Shown here piece after piece: positions 30,171 to 38,375 of a stretch of 40,280 nucleotides of DNA (its first letter is position 1; the number at the start of each line of letters is the position of its first letter). The DNA is from Chloroflexota bacterium (lineage in GTDB: Bacteria > Chloroflexota > UBA6077 > FW602-bin22 > JAMCVK01). The stretch is taken from assembly GCA_023475225.1 (NCBI GenBank), contig JAMCVK010000044.1, positions 1 to 40,280 on the forward strand. Direction: 5' to 3'. A program made the translations under genes and the position numbers. A model generated the notes under the pieces. It searched no databases. It was not told the DNA's origin and saw nothing but the letters and a program-made list of their open reading frames with translations.

Positions 30171-30641
30171 ATGGTACCAAAAGAAGCGCTCCAAGGAATG
30201 CAGTTATTCCAAGGACTCGATGATAGCCAACTGGACAAGCTGGCTAGACTCTGCCAGGAAGAGACATATGAGACTGGAGACATCATCTTCAGGGAGGGGA
30301 GTAAAGCCTCCAAGCTCTACTTGATCGATTATGGCAAGGCGATCGTCGAAATGGGCCACCTGACGGAGATGGAAACCGGTCAGGGCATAGTGGGGGTGAT
30401 AACGACCGGCGATAGCTTTGGCTGGTCAGCACTGGTCGAACCGCACTATAACACGGGAACTGTGCGCTGCCTGACTAAGGTCAAGGTTATCACCATAAAT
30501 GGGGAGGAGTTAGATAGGCTCTTCGATGCGGACCCCAAACTGGGGCTTCATATCTTCCGCAGATTAGCAAGCGTCATAGCTCGCCGCTTAAGGGAGACGA
30601 GGCAACTATTAGCCGAAGAGCGACAATCGCTGAGCCGTTGA
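30171..30641 (+). CDS. Stand-alone cyclic nucleotide-binding-fold protein
   Basis: The ATG at 30171 follows GGGAGGAG; the frame upstream of it is not needed. The 156-residue protein is a single Crp-type beta-roll: LFQGLDDSQLDKLARLC, YETGDIIFREGSKASKLYLIDYG, then the loop TTGDSFGWSALVEPHYNTGTVRC. The last segment replaces the canonical cAMP-binding GE-x-ALL and Arg residues, so cAMP binding is doubtful. The C-terminal helix RRLASVIARRLRETRQLL may be a dimerisation helix; there is no helix-turn-helix. It is probably a sensor or adaptor, partner unknown. Confidence 0.82.
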   Translation: MVPKEALQGMQLFQGLDDSQLDKLARLCQEETYETGDIIFREGSKASKLYLIDYGKAIVEMGHLTEMETGQGIVGVITTGDSFGWSALVEPHYNTGTVRCLTKVKVITINGEELDRLFDADPKLGLHIFRRLASVIARRLRETRQLLAEERQSLSR

Positions 30642-30763
30642 GCAATGATATTAAGAGCCTATCCGAGAACACCAACACTTCCACGAAGTGTGGCAATACC
30701 ATGACCTTACCCTCGTGGTGGCAGGTAACAACGCCACATAAGGATATAAAGAGGGTGTAGCAT

Positions 30764-31456
30764 CTATTCCAGTAAAACTAATAGAGCCATAATTCCTACC
30801 CCCAGTATTATTAAGATGAATTGCCCTAAGGATGTTGATAACTTAACTTCATGTTGGAGTTCTGGTATCAGATCCGACCCTGCTATATATAAGAAACCAC
30901 CAGCTGTAATTGGCAACATGGATAATGAGTAGCCTTGAACGTGTGGCCCTATGACCAGGGAGATGATAGCACCCAAAAGTGCCGTCAGGGCTGAGAGGAA
31001 ATTGAAGGCCAAAGCCCTCTTTACAGAAAGCCCCCCATGAACAAGCACACCGAAATCCCCTAGCTCCTGCGGTATTTCATGCAAAATAACTGCTAGTGTG
31101 GTAGTAATTCCGATGGGAATACTCACGGCATAACTGGCTCCGATCAGCATCCCATCAAGCATATTGTGCACCCCATCACCAATTAAATTCATGAAAACTA
31201 CGGGATGTAAATGTTCCTCAGAGGTGAGAATATGGCAATGTCTCCAACGAATAAACTTCTCTAAGACAAAGAAAATAAGAATGCCAGCCACAATATAGAG
31301 CGAGGTGGCTAAATTTGCACCGAGCTTTTCAAATGATTCGGGTAAAAGGTGGATAAAAGCATCACCAAATAACCCCCCAACAGCAAAGCTAACGAGAAAG
31401 AGCAAAATCTTTTTCAGTAGCTTCTGGTCCAGCGCAAGACTAAAGATGCCAATCAA
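30764..31456 (-). CDS. ZIP-family metal transporter
   Basis: An inner-membrane carrier for zinc or other divalent metals. From TTG at 31456 it gives 230 residues with GDGVHNMLDGMLIGASYA and LHEIPQELGDFGVLVHGG, the two ZIP metal-site helices, and HLLPES earlier. The frame clearly continues upstream to 31516 as IWTYTIISVALVSAISLIG, the expected first membrane helix, but the only codons available for a start there are ATT or ATC, placed after AAGGGG. The real protein is probably about 250 residues and uses a rare start codon, or a base is missing in the sequence. Confidence 0.87.
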   Translation of the reverse strand: MIGIFSLALDQKLLKKILLFLVSFAVGGLFGDAFIHLLPESFEKLGANLATSLYIVAGILIFFVLEKFIRWRHCHILTSEEHLHPVVFMNLIGDGVHNMLDGMLIGASYAVSIPIGITTTLAVILHEIPQELGDFGVLVHGGLSVKRALAFNFLSALTALLGAIISLVIGPHVQGYSLSMLPITAGGFLYIAGSDLIPELQHEVKLSTSLGQFILIILGVGIMALLVLLE

Positions 31457-31656
31457 AGATATGGCGCTGACCAGGGCGACACTGATTATGGTATATGTCC
31501 AAATCTCGATGATAATTCACCCCTTTATAACGCTAATCTTAGGGGTCGCACCTGACATTTGGGGTGCTGGCAAAGGTCGCCGCTGCCGTGAGCCAAACGG
31601 CCTGTGTTGTTAGGGTTCGATTAGCCGAATAGGGTTTCTTCTTGACAACGAACGGA

Positions 31657-32019
31657 TCAGCGGGCTCCGTTTGCCCTGATCCGGCAATCCTCGATAACCT
31701 CTTTGGGGATCATTCTCAGCGCTATGATGACCAGGACGGGTAAGATGATAACGTCATCGAGATAACCAAGTACAGGTATAAAATCCGGAATGATGTCGAA
31801 GGGCAAAAGGGCATAACCAACTGCCACTCCGAGAAGAAGTTTGGCCAGTTTCGGCGTTCGGCCATCTTTCAGGACGAGTTGATATACCTTGAGCTCGCGT
31901 TTTAGGCTTCTTCCTGTGGATTTCAACTCGTCCAGCATATAAGGATGCCTCTTCTGCCGAGCACCTTCTAGGATCCTTTCTACAGTTCGCCTTGTGAGGT
32001 GGCTGGGCACGGCAGGCAA
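31657..32019 (-). CDS. DUF1232 (YkvA-type) small membrane protein
   Basis: The 120-residue protein carries the DUF1232 core VAVGYALLPFDIIPDFIPVLGYLDDVI (about 70-96) with two hydrophobic segments, preceded by a basic helix. The function is not established. AGGAG six bases ahead of TTG at 32019 supports that start; an ATG at 31938 would give a 93-residue version that still contains the core. It follows the tRNA-His/tRNA-Arg pair on the same strand. Confidence 0.8.
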   Translation of the reverse strand: MPAVPSHLTRRTVERILEGARQKRHPYMLDELKSTGRSLKRELKVYQLVLKDGRTPKLAKLLLGVAVGYALLPFDIIPDFIPVLGYLDDVIILPVLVIIALRMIPKEVIEDCRIRANGAR

Positions 32020-32124
32020 TTTGCGCTCCTGGCAGAGGACAAGGCACCCCAGCTACCCGCTGGGGCATCCTGAGGATATCGTCTATATAAATCCCTCCGA
32101 AGGCTCGGCTAAGCTGTCAGTGGG

Positions 32125-32198
32125 GGTGGACGATGGGGCTCGAACCCACAACCACTAGAGCCACAATCTAGCACTCTGCCAATTGAGCTACGTCCACC
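32125..32198 (-). tRNA. tRNA-His (anticodon GTG)
   Basis: Minus-strand cloverleaf with acceptor GTGGACG/CGTCCAC, an extra 5' G (32198) facing the discriminator C as expected for histidine, and anticodon stem CTAGA/TCTAG around TTGTGGC. The T-arm contains GGTTCGAGCC. Confidence 0.94.
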
Positions 32199-32208
32199 AC
32201 AAGCCGGG

Positions 32209-32282
32209 TACGCCTGGAGGGACTCGAACCCCCGACCCGCTGCTTAGAAGGCAGCTGCTCTATCCTCCTGAGCTACAGGCGC
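32209..32282 (-). tRNA. tRNA-Arg (anticodon TCT)
   Basis: Minus-strand cloverleaf with acceptor GCGCCTG/CAGGCGT, anticodon stem GCTGC/GCAGC around CTTCTAA (TCT, codons AGA/AGG) and T-arm GGTTCGAGTCC. CCA is not encoded. It is the first gene after the promoter at 32308-32337. Confidence 0.94.
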
Positions 32283-32307
32283 CTAAAAGTTGCCCATTCT
32301 TTGTATT

Positions 32308-32337
32308 ATTATAGCCAAACCATCTTCGCCTTGTCAA
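32308..32337 (-). promoter_or_regulatory. Promoter of the tRNA-Arg/tRNA-His unit
   Basis: TTGACA (32332-32337) and TATAAT (32308-32313) on the minus strand, both consensus, with an 18-base spacer. The -10 box lies 25 bases before tRNA-Arg(TCT). Confidence 0.85.
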
Positions 32338-32339
32338 CC

Positions 32340-32498
32340 GCGGGCTGAGGCTGTGGGACAGCGGGGATTCCAAGGGGGGTGCAGCTCGAAGAGTCTTCGA
32401 CTTGGTAAGGGTCTTTTGGCTGGGCCGAAAGAGCCCAAAAGGCCGGGCCGCCTTGAGCCCCCTACAGGGGTGCGGGGAAAATATTCAACACGCTCAGA
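32340..32498. repeat. Gene-free gap with GC-rich repeat fragments
   Basis: Between the tRNA promoter and the DUF4445 stop there is no gene. The sequence contains TTCCAAGGGGGGTGCA (also found near 700 on the other strand), the palindrome TCGAAGAGTCTTCGA, and imperfect palindromes such as GGGCCGAAAGAGCCC. It belongs to the same repeat material as the gaps at 510, 20875, 23065 and 39944. Confidence 0.45.
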
Positions 32499-34343
32499 TT
32501 ACACTGAGGCGCGGATCTCGTTCGCGACGCACGATGAGGGCAGGGACAGCGCCGCCACAAACTTCTCTTGAAAATCGGGGCGGGCAGACAGTTCGATGTA
32601 TTGTACTCTTCTGGCAATATCTTTGGCGATGTCCCTTGCGGCCATAGAGAGCAGGGCCATTCTGGATCCAACGCTCGCTGCATTCCCCACGGAGACCAGA
32701 CGCTCCTCAGGCAACGGTGGTATCAATCCGATCGCCACCACATTGGGGGGATGGACGTAACTGCCAAAGGCCCCGGCCAGAAGCACCTCAGTTATCTGGT
32801 CATCCTCAATTCCAAGCTCTTTCTTGAGGATCTCGATGCCGGCCCTGATCGCCCCCTTGGCCAGCTGTAGCTCCCGAATGTCGCGCTGAGTAATGACGAC
32901 CGCGCTATGACGATCGCTATAGAGCACAAAGCCAGGTCCCTGTGTCGTAGTTATCAGCCTGGAGGACAATGACTTGGGCAAACGATCTGCCGCTTCTTCT
33001 CCGTTGATCAAGCGACCACTTTGATCAATTACACCCGCCCTGTACATCTCGGCCACGGCATCGATCAACCCAGAACCACAGATGCCCCGAGGCTTTCGCC
33101 GTCCAATTACTTGCACCTTGACATCATCGTCTATCCATACCCGCTCAATCGCCCCCTCCGTTCCCCGCATGCCATTCATTATGTGTGCCCCCTCGAAAGC
33201 CGGGCCGGCGGCCGTGGAGCAGGCCAATAACCTATCCTTATTACCGAGGACGATCTCGCCATTGGTGCCAATATCAATGGCCAGCTTTATCTCCTCACTC
33301 CGATGTAGTCCCGTGGCCAGAATGACGCCAACTGTATCGCTACCAACGAAGCCAGCGATATTGGGCAAGGCGAATACAGAGGCTCGGGGATGGATATCAA
33401 TCCCCAACTCCTTCGCTTTGACTGCTAGCGGATCAGTAACCACGGGTGCATAGGGGGCAACAGCCAATGAGATGGGCTTGATGCCCAACAACAGATGGTG
33501 CATACAAGTATTGCCGACGATGGTCGCCTCATAGATGTTCTCACGTCGCACACCCGTTTGTTGAAGCAGCTCTCCAATGATGCCATTGATCGTTTTGCTA
33601 ACTTCGTGTTGCAATTTGTTCAATCCAGATGGCTCATTCATCACCAGAGCTATCCGCGAAACCACATCGGCACCATAGTTCGCCTGAGCATTGAGGGCCG
33701 GGCTTACAGCCAACTGTCGGCCGCTGTGCAAATCCAACAGCATGCCCACTACCGTCGTCGTACCAATATCGAAGGCTAAACCAAAGTTCAGGGCCGTAGT
33801 ATCGCCTTTTTCAACAGCGATCAGCTCTTCTCCAACCAATACGGCTGTAACTTTGTAGCCGGATTCCTGCAAAACTCGCGGTAAATTACGTAGAACTGAG
33901 AGGTGGACAGTGGTCTCCTCCATACCTAGGCCCTCTTTAAGGCGGCTGAGATCGGAGCGTTGATCATCTAGCGATGGCTGGGGTAACTCCAGGAAAATCT
34001 TACGAACGTTGGGTGCTAAGCCAACTGTCTCTGTTATGGCGATGCGCGCATATTGCAGCCTTCCGATCGGTAGCTGTACGACGACATCGCCCTCAACAAC
34101 TGCCTGGCAGGCGAGCCGCCAACCCTCCTCAATCTCAGCAGGGGCTAACCATCCCCTTTCAGCCTGCGTCAGCGCCGTCAATTGGCCCCAAGCCTGAACC
34201 TTACACTTACCACAGACTCCGCGGTCTCCACACGGAGCATAGATATTGATACCAGCCAGAGAGGCGGCTACAACCAAATTGGTTCTGGTCGGCACAGCAA
34301 CGGCCCGATCTTCCGGCCGAAAGATTACCTTGGCCTCCTTCAT
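32499..34343 (-). CDS. DUF4445 [2Fe-2S] ASKHA protein, corrinoid-activation (RACo/RamA-like) type
   Basis: Such proteins use ATP and a reduced iron-sulfur cluster to reactivate oxidised corrinoid cofactors of methyltransferases. The 614-residue protein has an N-terminal ferredoxin domain with Cys38, Cys44, Cys47 (PCGDRGVCGKC) and Cys79, then the ASKHA ATPase domain with AFDIGTTTVVG, KLAIDIGTNGEIVLG and CSTAAGPAFEGAHI, as in RACo. It starts nine bases after the DUF1638 stop. No corrinoid protein or methyltransferase gene is nearby, so the partner is outside the window. Confidence 0.87.
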   Translation of the reverse strand: MKEAKVIFRPEDRAVAVPTRTNLVVAASLAGINIYAPCGDRGVCGKCKVQAWGQLTALTQAERGWLAPAEIEEGWRLACQAVVEGDVVVQLPIGRLQYARIAITETVGLAPNVRKIFLELPQPSLDDQRSDLSRLKEGLGMEETTVHLSVLRNLPRVLQESGYKVTAVLVGEELIAVEKGDTTALNFGLAFDIGTTTVVGMLLDLHSGRQLAVSPALNAQANYGADVVSRIALVMNEPSGLNKLQHEVSKTINGIIGELLQQTGVRRENIYEATIVGNTCMHHLLLGIKPISLAVAPYAPVVTDPLAVKAKELGIDIHPRASVFALPNIAGFVGSDTVGVILATGLHRSEEIKLAIDIGTNGEIVLGNKDRLLACSTAAGPAFEGAHIMNGMRGTEGAIERVWIDDDVKVQVIGRRKPRGICGSGLIDAVAEMYRAGVIDQSGRLINGEEAADRLPKSLSSRLITTTQGPGFVLYSDRHSAVVITQRDIRELQLAKGAIRAGIEILKKELGIEDDQITEVLLAGAFGSYVHPPNVVAIGLIPPLPEERLVSVGNAASVGSRMALLSMAARDIAKDIARRVQYIELSARPDFQEKFVAALSLPSSCVANEIRASV

Positions 34344-34352
34344 GCCCTCACC

Positions 34353-35039
34353 TCAGCCTACCATCAGCAGTTCCGCAAAAGCGCTTAATGCTATTTCCTC
34401 CCCAGGGTGAATGGTCAGGATATCGTGCCCCCAATTCCCCTCGGCCAACCTCCTCAACAGCTCCAGAGAGCCGGGGAGCTCTTCATAGCGCAGGCCCAGA
34501 AGGGCGGCCGCCTCCTGGGCGTGAGTTCGATATCTGGCTATATCATAGGCGCCCGTATCTATCAGGGCGATCCGCGTATAGTGAGCGTAAATCGTTTTGC
34601 TTACAAAAAGCGCCTTCTCAGCACCGTATTTCTCCACACAGCAACGGTACTCGGTCAGGGGGTCCATGCCCGTTTCAATCCATCCCTTGGTCAGATAATA
34701 AGTGCCCGGCTCTTTAAGTGCCTCCCTTCGTCGGGCCTCCTGGGAACCCAGCAGTAGGCTAATACAATCCTCTACGCGCGGTAAGACAAGACCGTGAGAG
34801 CCACTCCTGAGGCAGAGCGTGCCGTTGCCACAAAGTCCATAGGCGAGCACAAGCGTTGATCCCTCACTTGTATCCAGGCGCTTTTGAATCTCGAGCCGCA
34901 ATCTATCTGGAGTGCGATGCAGCCCATAGGGGAGAAATTCATACTCCAGATGCGAGGGCAATACGTGCAATAGCTCGTCCCGCAGTACCTCACAGGCAAG
35001 GACTTTATATCTTCCTGAACCACTCATCCCCGCGGACAT
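34353..35039 (-). CDS. DUF1638 protein
   Basis: Family features are the N-terminal VLACEVLRDELLHVLP and the cysteine-bearing YGLCGNGTLCLRSGSHGLVLPRVEDCISLLLGS (split here by the reader's eye into YGLCGNGTL and LPRVEDCISLLLGS). DUF1638 genes often accompany methylamine/methanol corrinoid methyltransferase systems, and its immediate neighbour here is a corrinoid-activator-type ASKHA protein. The ATG at 35039 follows AGGGAAG; an open extension to 35099 reaches the Ogt gene end. The molecular function is not known; cysteines at fixed positions suggest metal or corrinoid handling. Confidence 0.82.
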   Translation of the reverse strand: MSAGMSGSGRYKVLACEVLRDELLHVLPSHLEYEFLPYGLHRTPDRLRLEIQKRLDTSEGSTLVLAYGLCGNGTLCLRSGSHGLVLPRVEDCISLLLGSQEARRREALKEPGTYYLTKGWIETGMDPLTEYRCCVEKYGAEKALFVSKTIYAHYTRIALIDTGAYDIARYRTHAQEAAALLGLRYEELPGSLELLRRLAEGNWGHDILTIHPGEEIALSAFAELLMVG

Positions 35040-35100
35040 CTCTTCCCTACGCTTCGTGATGTAGTCCGCATTATGGCATACCTTGTGTTGCGGCGTCAAT

Positions 35101-35616
35101 TTAAGCGTCCTCTGCCAGGAACCTTACACCCTCCAAACGGAGCAGCGTTAGCTTGAGCACCAGTCCGCCCCCAAAACCACCTAGCCGACCACGGGCCGCA
35201 ACGACACGATGGCACGGAATGATGATAGGCAGGGGATTGGCGGCAACGGCCTGTCCAACAGCCCGGGCGGCCCTTGGCCGTCCGATTTGCTGGGCAATAG
35301 CACCATAGGTACTCACCTGTCCATAGTCGATGCGGCGCACTGCCTCCAAAACCGACCGTTCAAACGGCGTGGCCCATCCCAGATTGAGCCGGGCTGTGAA
35401 CTCAACCCGCTGGCCAAGGCTGTAATAGAGCAGTTGTACCAATAACGTCTCAAATTCAGCACTGGGCACAGGCTCATCCCCACAGTACAATAGTAAGCTC
35501 CTAATGCACCCCTCCTCATCCGGACAGGGTAGCGTAGAACAGAGCAAACCATCATCATCCCCAGCCACAGCTATATAGCCAAGGGTCGTCTTAATCATCC
35601 CAAAACGTATGGTCAT
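35101..35616 (-). CDS. ogt: Methylated-DNA--[protein]-cysteine S-methyltransferase
   Basis: It repairs O6-alkylguanine by moving the alkyl group to its own cysteine. The 171-residue protein has the DNA-binding helix RSVLEAVRRIDYGQVSTYGAIA, the Arg finger region GRPRAARAVGQAVAANPLP and the acceptor Cys135 in IIPCHRVV. Length fits the Ogt/MGMT family without an Ada domain. It lies within a tight leftward block between adenine deaminase and DUF1638; the link is probably only co-transcription. Confidence 0.93.
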   Translation of the reverse strand: MTIRFGMIKTTLGYIAVAGDDDGLLCSTLPCPDEEGCIRSLLLYCGDEPVPSAEFETLLVQLLYYSLGQRVEFTARLNLGWATPFERSVLEAVRRIDYGQVSTYGAIAQQIGRPRAARAVGQAVAANPLPIIIPCHRVVAARGRLGGFGGGLVLKLTLLRLEGVRFLAEDA

Positions 35617-35647
35617 CCCCTTTTCCTTTCCTTCAGGCTAGCCAAGT

Positions 35648-37450
35648 CTAGGCAGTGACGATCAGGTCCACAGGTTGGAAGGTCAAGGTATCAACCAGGC
35701 CACGATTGGTCAGGCGCAGCTCCGGAAGCACTGGCAGCGACAAAAGGGCAACGGTCATGAAGGGGGAGACCATGTGGCAACCCAATTCCTTCCAAGCCTG
35801 CTCCAATTCTCTTATCTTTTGATCAACTTCCTCCACAGGGCGATCAGAAACCAGACCAGCAATGGGGAGGGGTACTAAAGCCGAGACCTGTCCATCGCGC
35901 ACCACGATTGACCCACCGCCACACTCGGCCAATTTGTTAGCGGCGATAGCCATGTCCACGTCGTTCATGCCCACAATCAGCAAATTATGGCTGTCGTGGG
36001 CGACGGTGGAGGCGACAGCTCCGCCCTTGAAGCCAAGTCCTTTGACGAACCCCAAACCGATCGTTCCACTGCCCTTGTGCCTTTCAACACAGGCCACCTT
36101 GGCGATGTCCTTCTCCACTGCGGCCGAGATTAGGCCACTCCTCAAGGGCATCGTAACCTGAAGGTGCCGCGTTCCCACCTGGGCTTCGATCACCTCCATC
36201 ACCCTGACAGTCACTGACCCATCCTTACTAGGAGCGCGGATCAGAAAATTCTCCGCCTCGAGAGGGGCCTTGAGGTGAACGGACCGCTGGGCAAACTCAG
36301 GGTAATCGAAGGCAGGTAGGTCGTAGAGCACGCGTCCCCCCTCAGCGACAATGACCCCATCAACCATCACCTTATCCACCTGCATCTGCGTCAAATCTTT
36401 AACAAAGATGATATCGGCACACTTAGCGGGCGAAATACTTCCCAGATCGTGGTTGACTCGATAATACTCGGCGACGTTAATAGTGGCCATTTGTATGGCC
36501 GTTATCGGATTGATCCCTTCCTCGATCGCCCTTCTGACGATATGGTTAAGATGGCCGAGTTCGATAAGCGTGTGGGGATGGGTATCATCGCTGACGATCA
36601 TGGCGTGACGCGTGTCAATCCTTCTTTCTGTGATGGCTTTTAACGTAGCTTTGAGGTCACGCCAGGCTGACCCTTCCCGCATCATTGGGTACATCCCCAA
36701 GCGCAGGCGGGCCAAAACATCTGCGGCGCGGGTTGACTCGTGACAACTGCTGATTCCGGCCGCAGCATAGGCTTGCAGACCAAGCTCTATTTCGGGCACA
36801 GCATAATGCCCGGTGATCACCCTGTCTGCCTCCAATGTGGCCTGAAGTTCACCGTGTACACTGGGCTCTCCAGCTAGTACGCCTGGAAAATTCATCATTT
36901 CACCCAGGAAGAGTACACCATCCCAGCGCATCATCTCACGGATCTCCGCCGGTCCAATAACGGCCCCGGCGTCCTCAAGGCCAGGTAGGGCCGGCACACA
37001 AGAGGGCGCTCCCACATAGACCTTAAGAGGCAGGTTCCGGCTCTCGTCCAGCATCAACCGCACACCAGCGAGACCAAGGACATTGGCGATCTCATGAGGA
37101 TCCACAAAGACCCCAGTCGTGCCATTGCGCACGACGGCTCGGGCGAACTGGGTAACCGTGATCATGCTGCTCTCAATGTGCATATGTCCATCAAGCAGAC
37201 CGGGCACCAGGTAATATCCAGAACCGTCAATTATCTGGGTCTCCTCACCTATGGTATGACTGGCGTTGCCGATGATTATCACCCTTCCAGCCTTGACGGC
37301 TACATCCACATCAGGCTGAACCTCTCCCGTGTTTACGTTTACCAGCCTGCCACCCTTAATCACGGCATCCGCTTTCTCCCGGTCCATCGCCGCATTGACC
37401 AACGTGCGGGTCACCTCCGCTAGCTTCTTTCTGGTCGGCTGATATAACAC
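35648..37450 (-). CDS. ade: Adenine deaminase
   Basis: It converts adenine to hypoxanthine and ammonia in purine salvage. The 600-residue amidohydrolase has the metal motif DGHMHIESSM (His89, His91), FVDPHEIANVLG, IVSDDTHPHTLIELGHLN, and the C-terminal adenine deaminase domain with GLGFVKGLGFKGGAVASTVAHDSHNLLIVG (parts of one conserved stretch). Length is typical. It lies 42 bases after nadC in the same direction. Confidence 0.94.
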   Translation of the reverse strand: MLYQPTRKKLAEVTRTLVNAAMDREKADAVIKGGRLVNVNTGEVQPDVDVAVKAGRVIIIGNASHTIGEETQIIDGSGYYLVPGLLDGHMHIESSMITVTQFARAVVRNGTTGVFVDPHEIANVLGLAGVRLMLDESRNLPLKVYVGAPSCVPALPGLEDAGAVIGPAEIREMMRWDGVLFLGEMMNFPGVLAGEPSVHGELQATLEADRVITGHYAVPEIELGLQAYAAAGISSCHESTRAADVLARLRLGMYPMMREGSAWRDLKATLKAITERRIDTRHAMIVSDDTHPHTLIELGHLNHIVRRAIEEGINPITAIQMATINVAEYYRVNHDLGSISPAKCADIIFVKDLTQMQVDKVMVDGVIVAEGGRVLYDLPAFDYPEFAQRSVHLKAPLEAENFLIRAPSKDGSVTVRVMEVIEAQVGTRHLQVTMPLRSGLISAAVEKDIAKVACVERHKGSGTIGLGFVKGLGFKGGAVASTVAHDSHNLLIVGMNDVDMAIAANKLAECGGGSIVVRDGQVSALVPLPIAGLVSDRPVEEVDQKIRELEQAWKELGCHMVSPFMTVALLSLPVLPELRLTNRGLVDTLTFQPVDLIVTA

Positions 37451-37492
37451 AGCATACCTCCCCTTTTATTTGATGGCTTTTGGAGCTATAAG

Positions 37493-38350
37493 TTATATTT
37501 CTAGGATCAACTCGGCGCTGATATCCAGGGCGCGCACCGAATGGGTAAGAGCACCTACCGAGATAATGTTCACACCCGTCTCGGCGATGGAGCGTATCGT
37601 CTCCAGAGTCACCCCACCTGAAGCCTCAACGAGCGCTCGGCCAGCGATGACCCGGACCGCCTGGGCCATCTCCTTCACACTCATATTGTCCAGCAGAACG
37701 ATGTCAGCCCCTGCCTCAACCGCTGCCTCAGCCTCCTCCACCGTCTCCACCTCCACCTCAATTTGAAGCGTATGTGGGGCGCGTTCACGGACGTGCCGAA
37801 TCACCTCACCCAGGCCAAACCCAGCAGCACGCAGAGCAGAGAGATGATTGTCCTTAATAAGAACGCCATCGCTCAGGTTGTAGCGGTGGTTGAAGCCCCC
37901 ACCCATGCGCACGGCGTACTTTTCCAGGGCCCGTAATCCAGGCGTCGTCTTACGCGTGTCCACTATACGGACTGGCAAACCCTTAACGCTGGCCACATAG
38001 TGCGCCGTCTGCGTGGCGATGCCGCTAAGATGCCCCAAAAAATTGAGAGCTACCCGTTCACCGGCCAACAAGCTGGGAACTGCTCCTTCCACCGTAACAA
38101 CGATGTCCCCAGGCTTTACCCGCGTGCCATCCTCGCTAAGGATATTTACTTTCAGCGCCCCATCCACAGCCTGGAAGACCGCCGCCAGGACGTGAATGCC
38201 GGCTAATACCCCCTCTTCCTTGACCAGGATCGAGAGCCTTCCCCATGCCCCTCTCAGGGGTAAAGCCTCTGTGGTGATATCGCCCCAAGCCAGATCCTCA
38301 GCCAGCGCTCGCTTCACAATCGCTTGCACTTCAGCGTACGGAATATCCAT
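37493..38350 (-). CDS. nadC: Nicotinate-nucleotide pyrophosphorylase (carboxylating), quinolinate phosphoribosyltransferase
   Basis: It condenses quinolinate with PRPP to nicotinate mononucleotide in NAD synthesis. The 285-residue protein shows EDLAWGDITTEAL (18-30), LNFLGHLSGIATQT, the substrate-binding DTRKTTPGLRALEKYAVRMGGG region and VLIKDNH, then EVEVETVEEAEAAVEAGADIVLLDN. Length and motifs are standard. It starts 25 bases after nadB, whose product feeds the pathway. Confidence 0.95.
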   Translation of the reverse strand: MDIPYAEVQAIVKRALAEDLAWGDITTEALPLRGAWGRLSILVKEEGVLAGIHVLAAVFQAVDGALKVNILSEDGTRVKPGDIVVTVEGAVPSLLAGERVALNFLGHLSGIATQTAHYVASVKGLPVRIVDTRKTTPGLRALEKYAVRMGGGFNHRYNLSDGVLIKDNHLSALRAAGFGLGEVIRHVRERAPHTLQIEVEVETVEEAEAAVEAGADIVLLDNMSVKEMAQAVRVIAGRALVEASGGVTLETIRSIAETGVNIISVGALTHSVRALDISAELILEI

Positions 38351-38375
38351 AAGGAAACCTCCTCAGCGTAACAAT

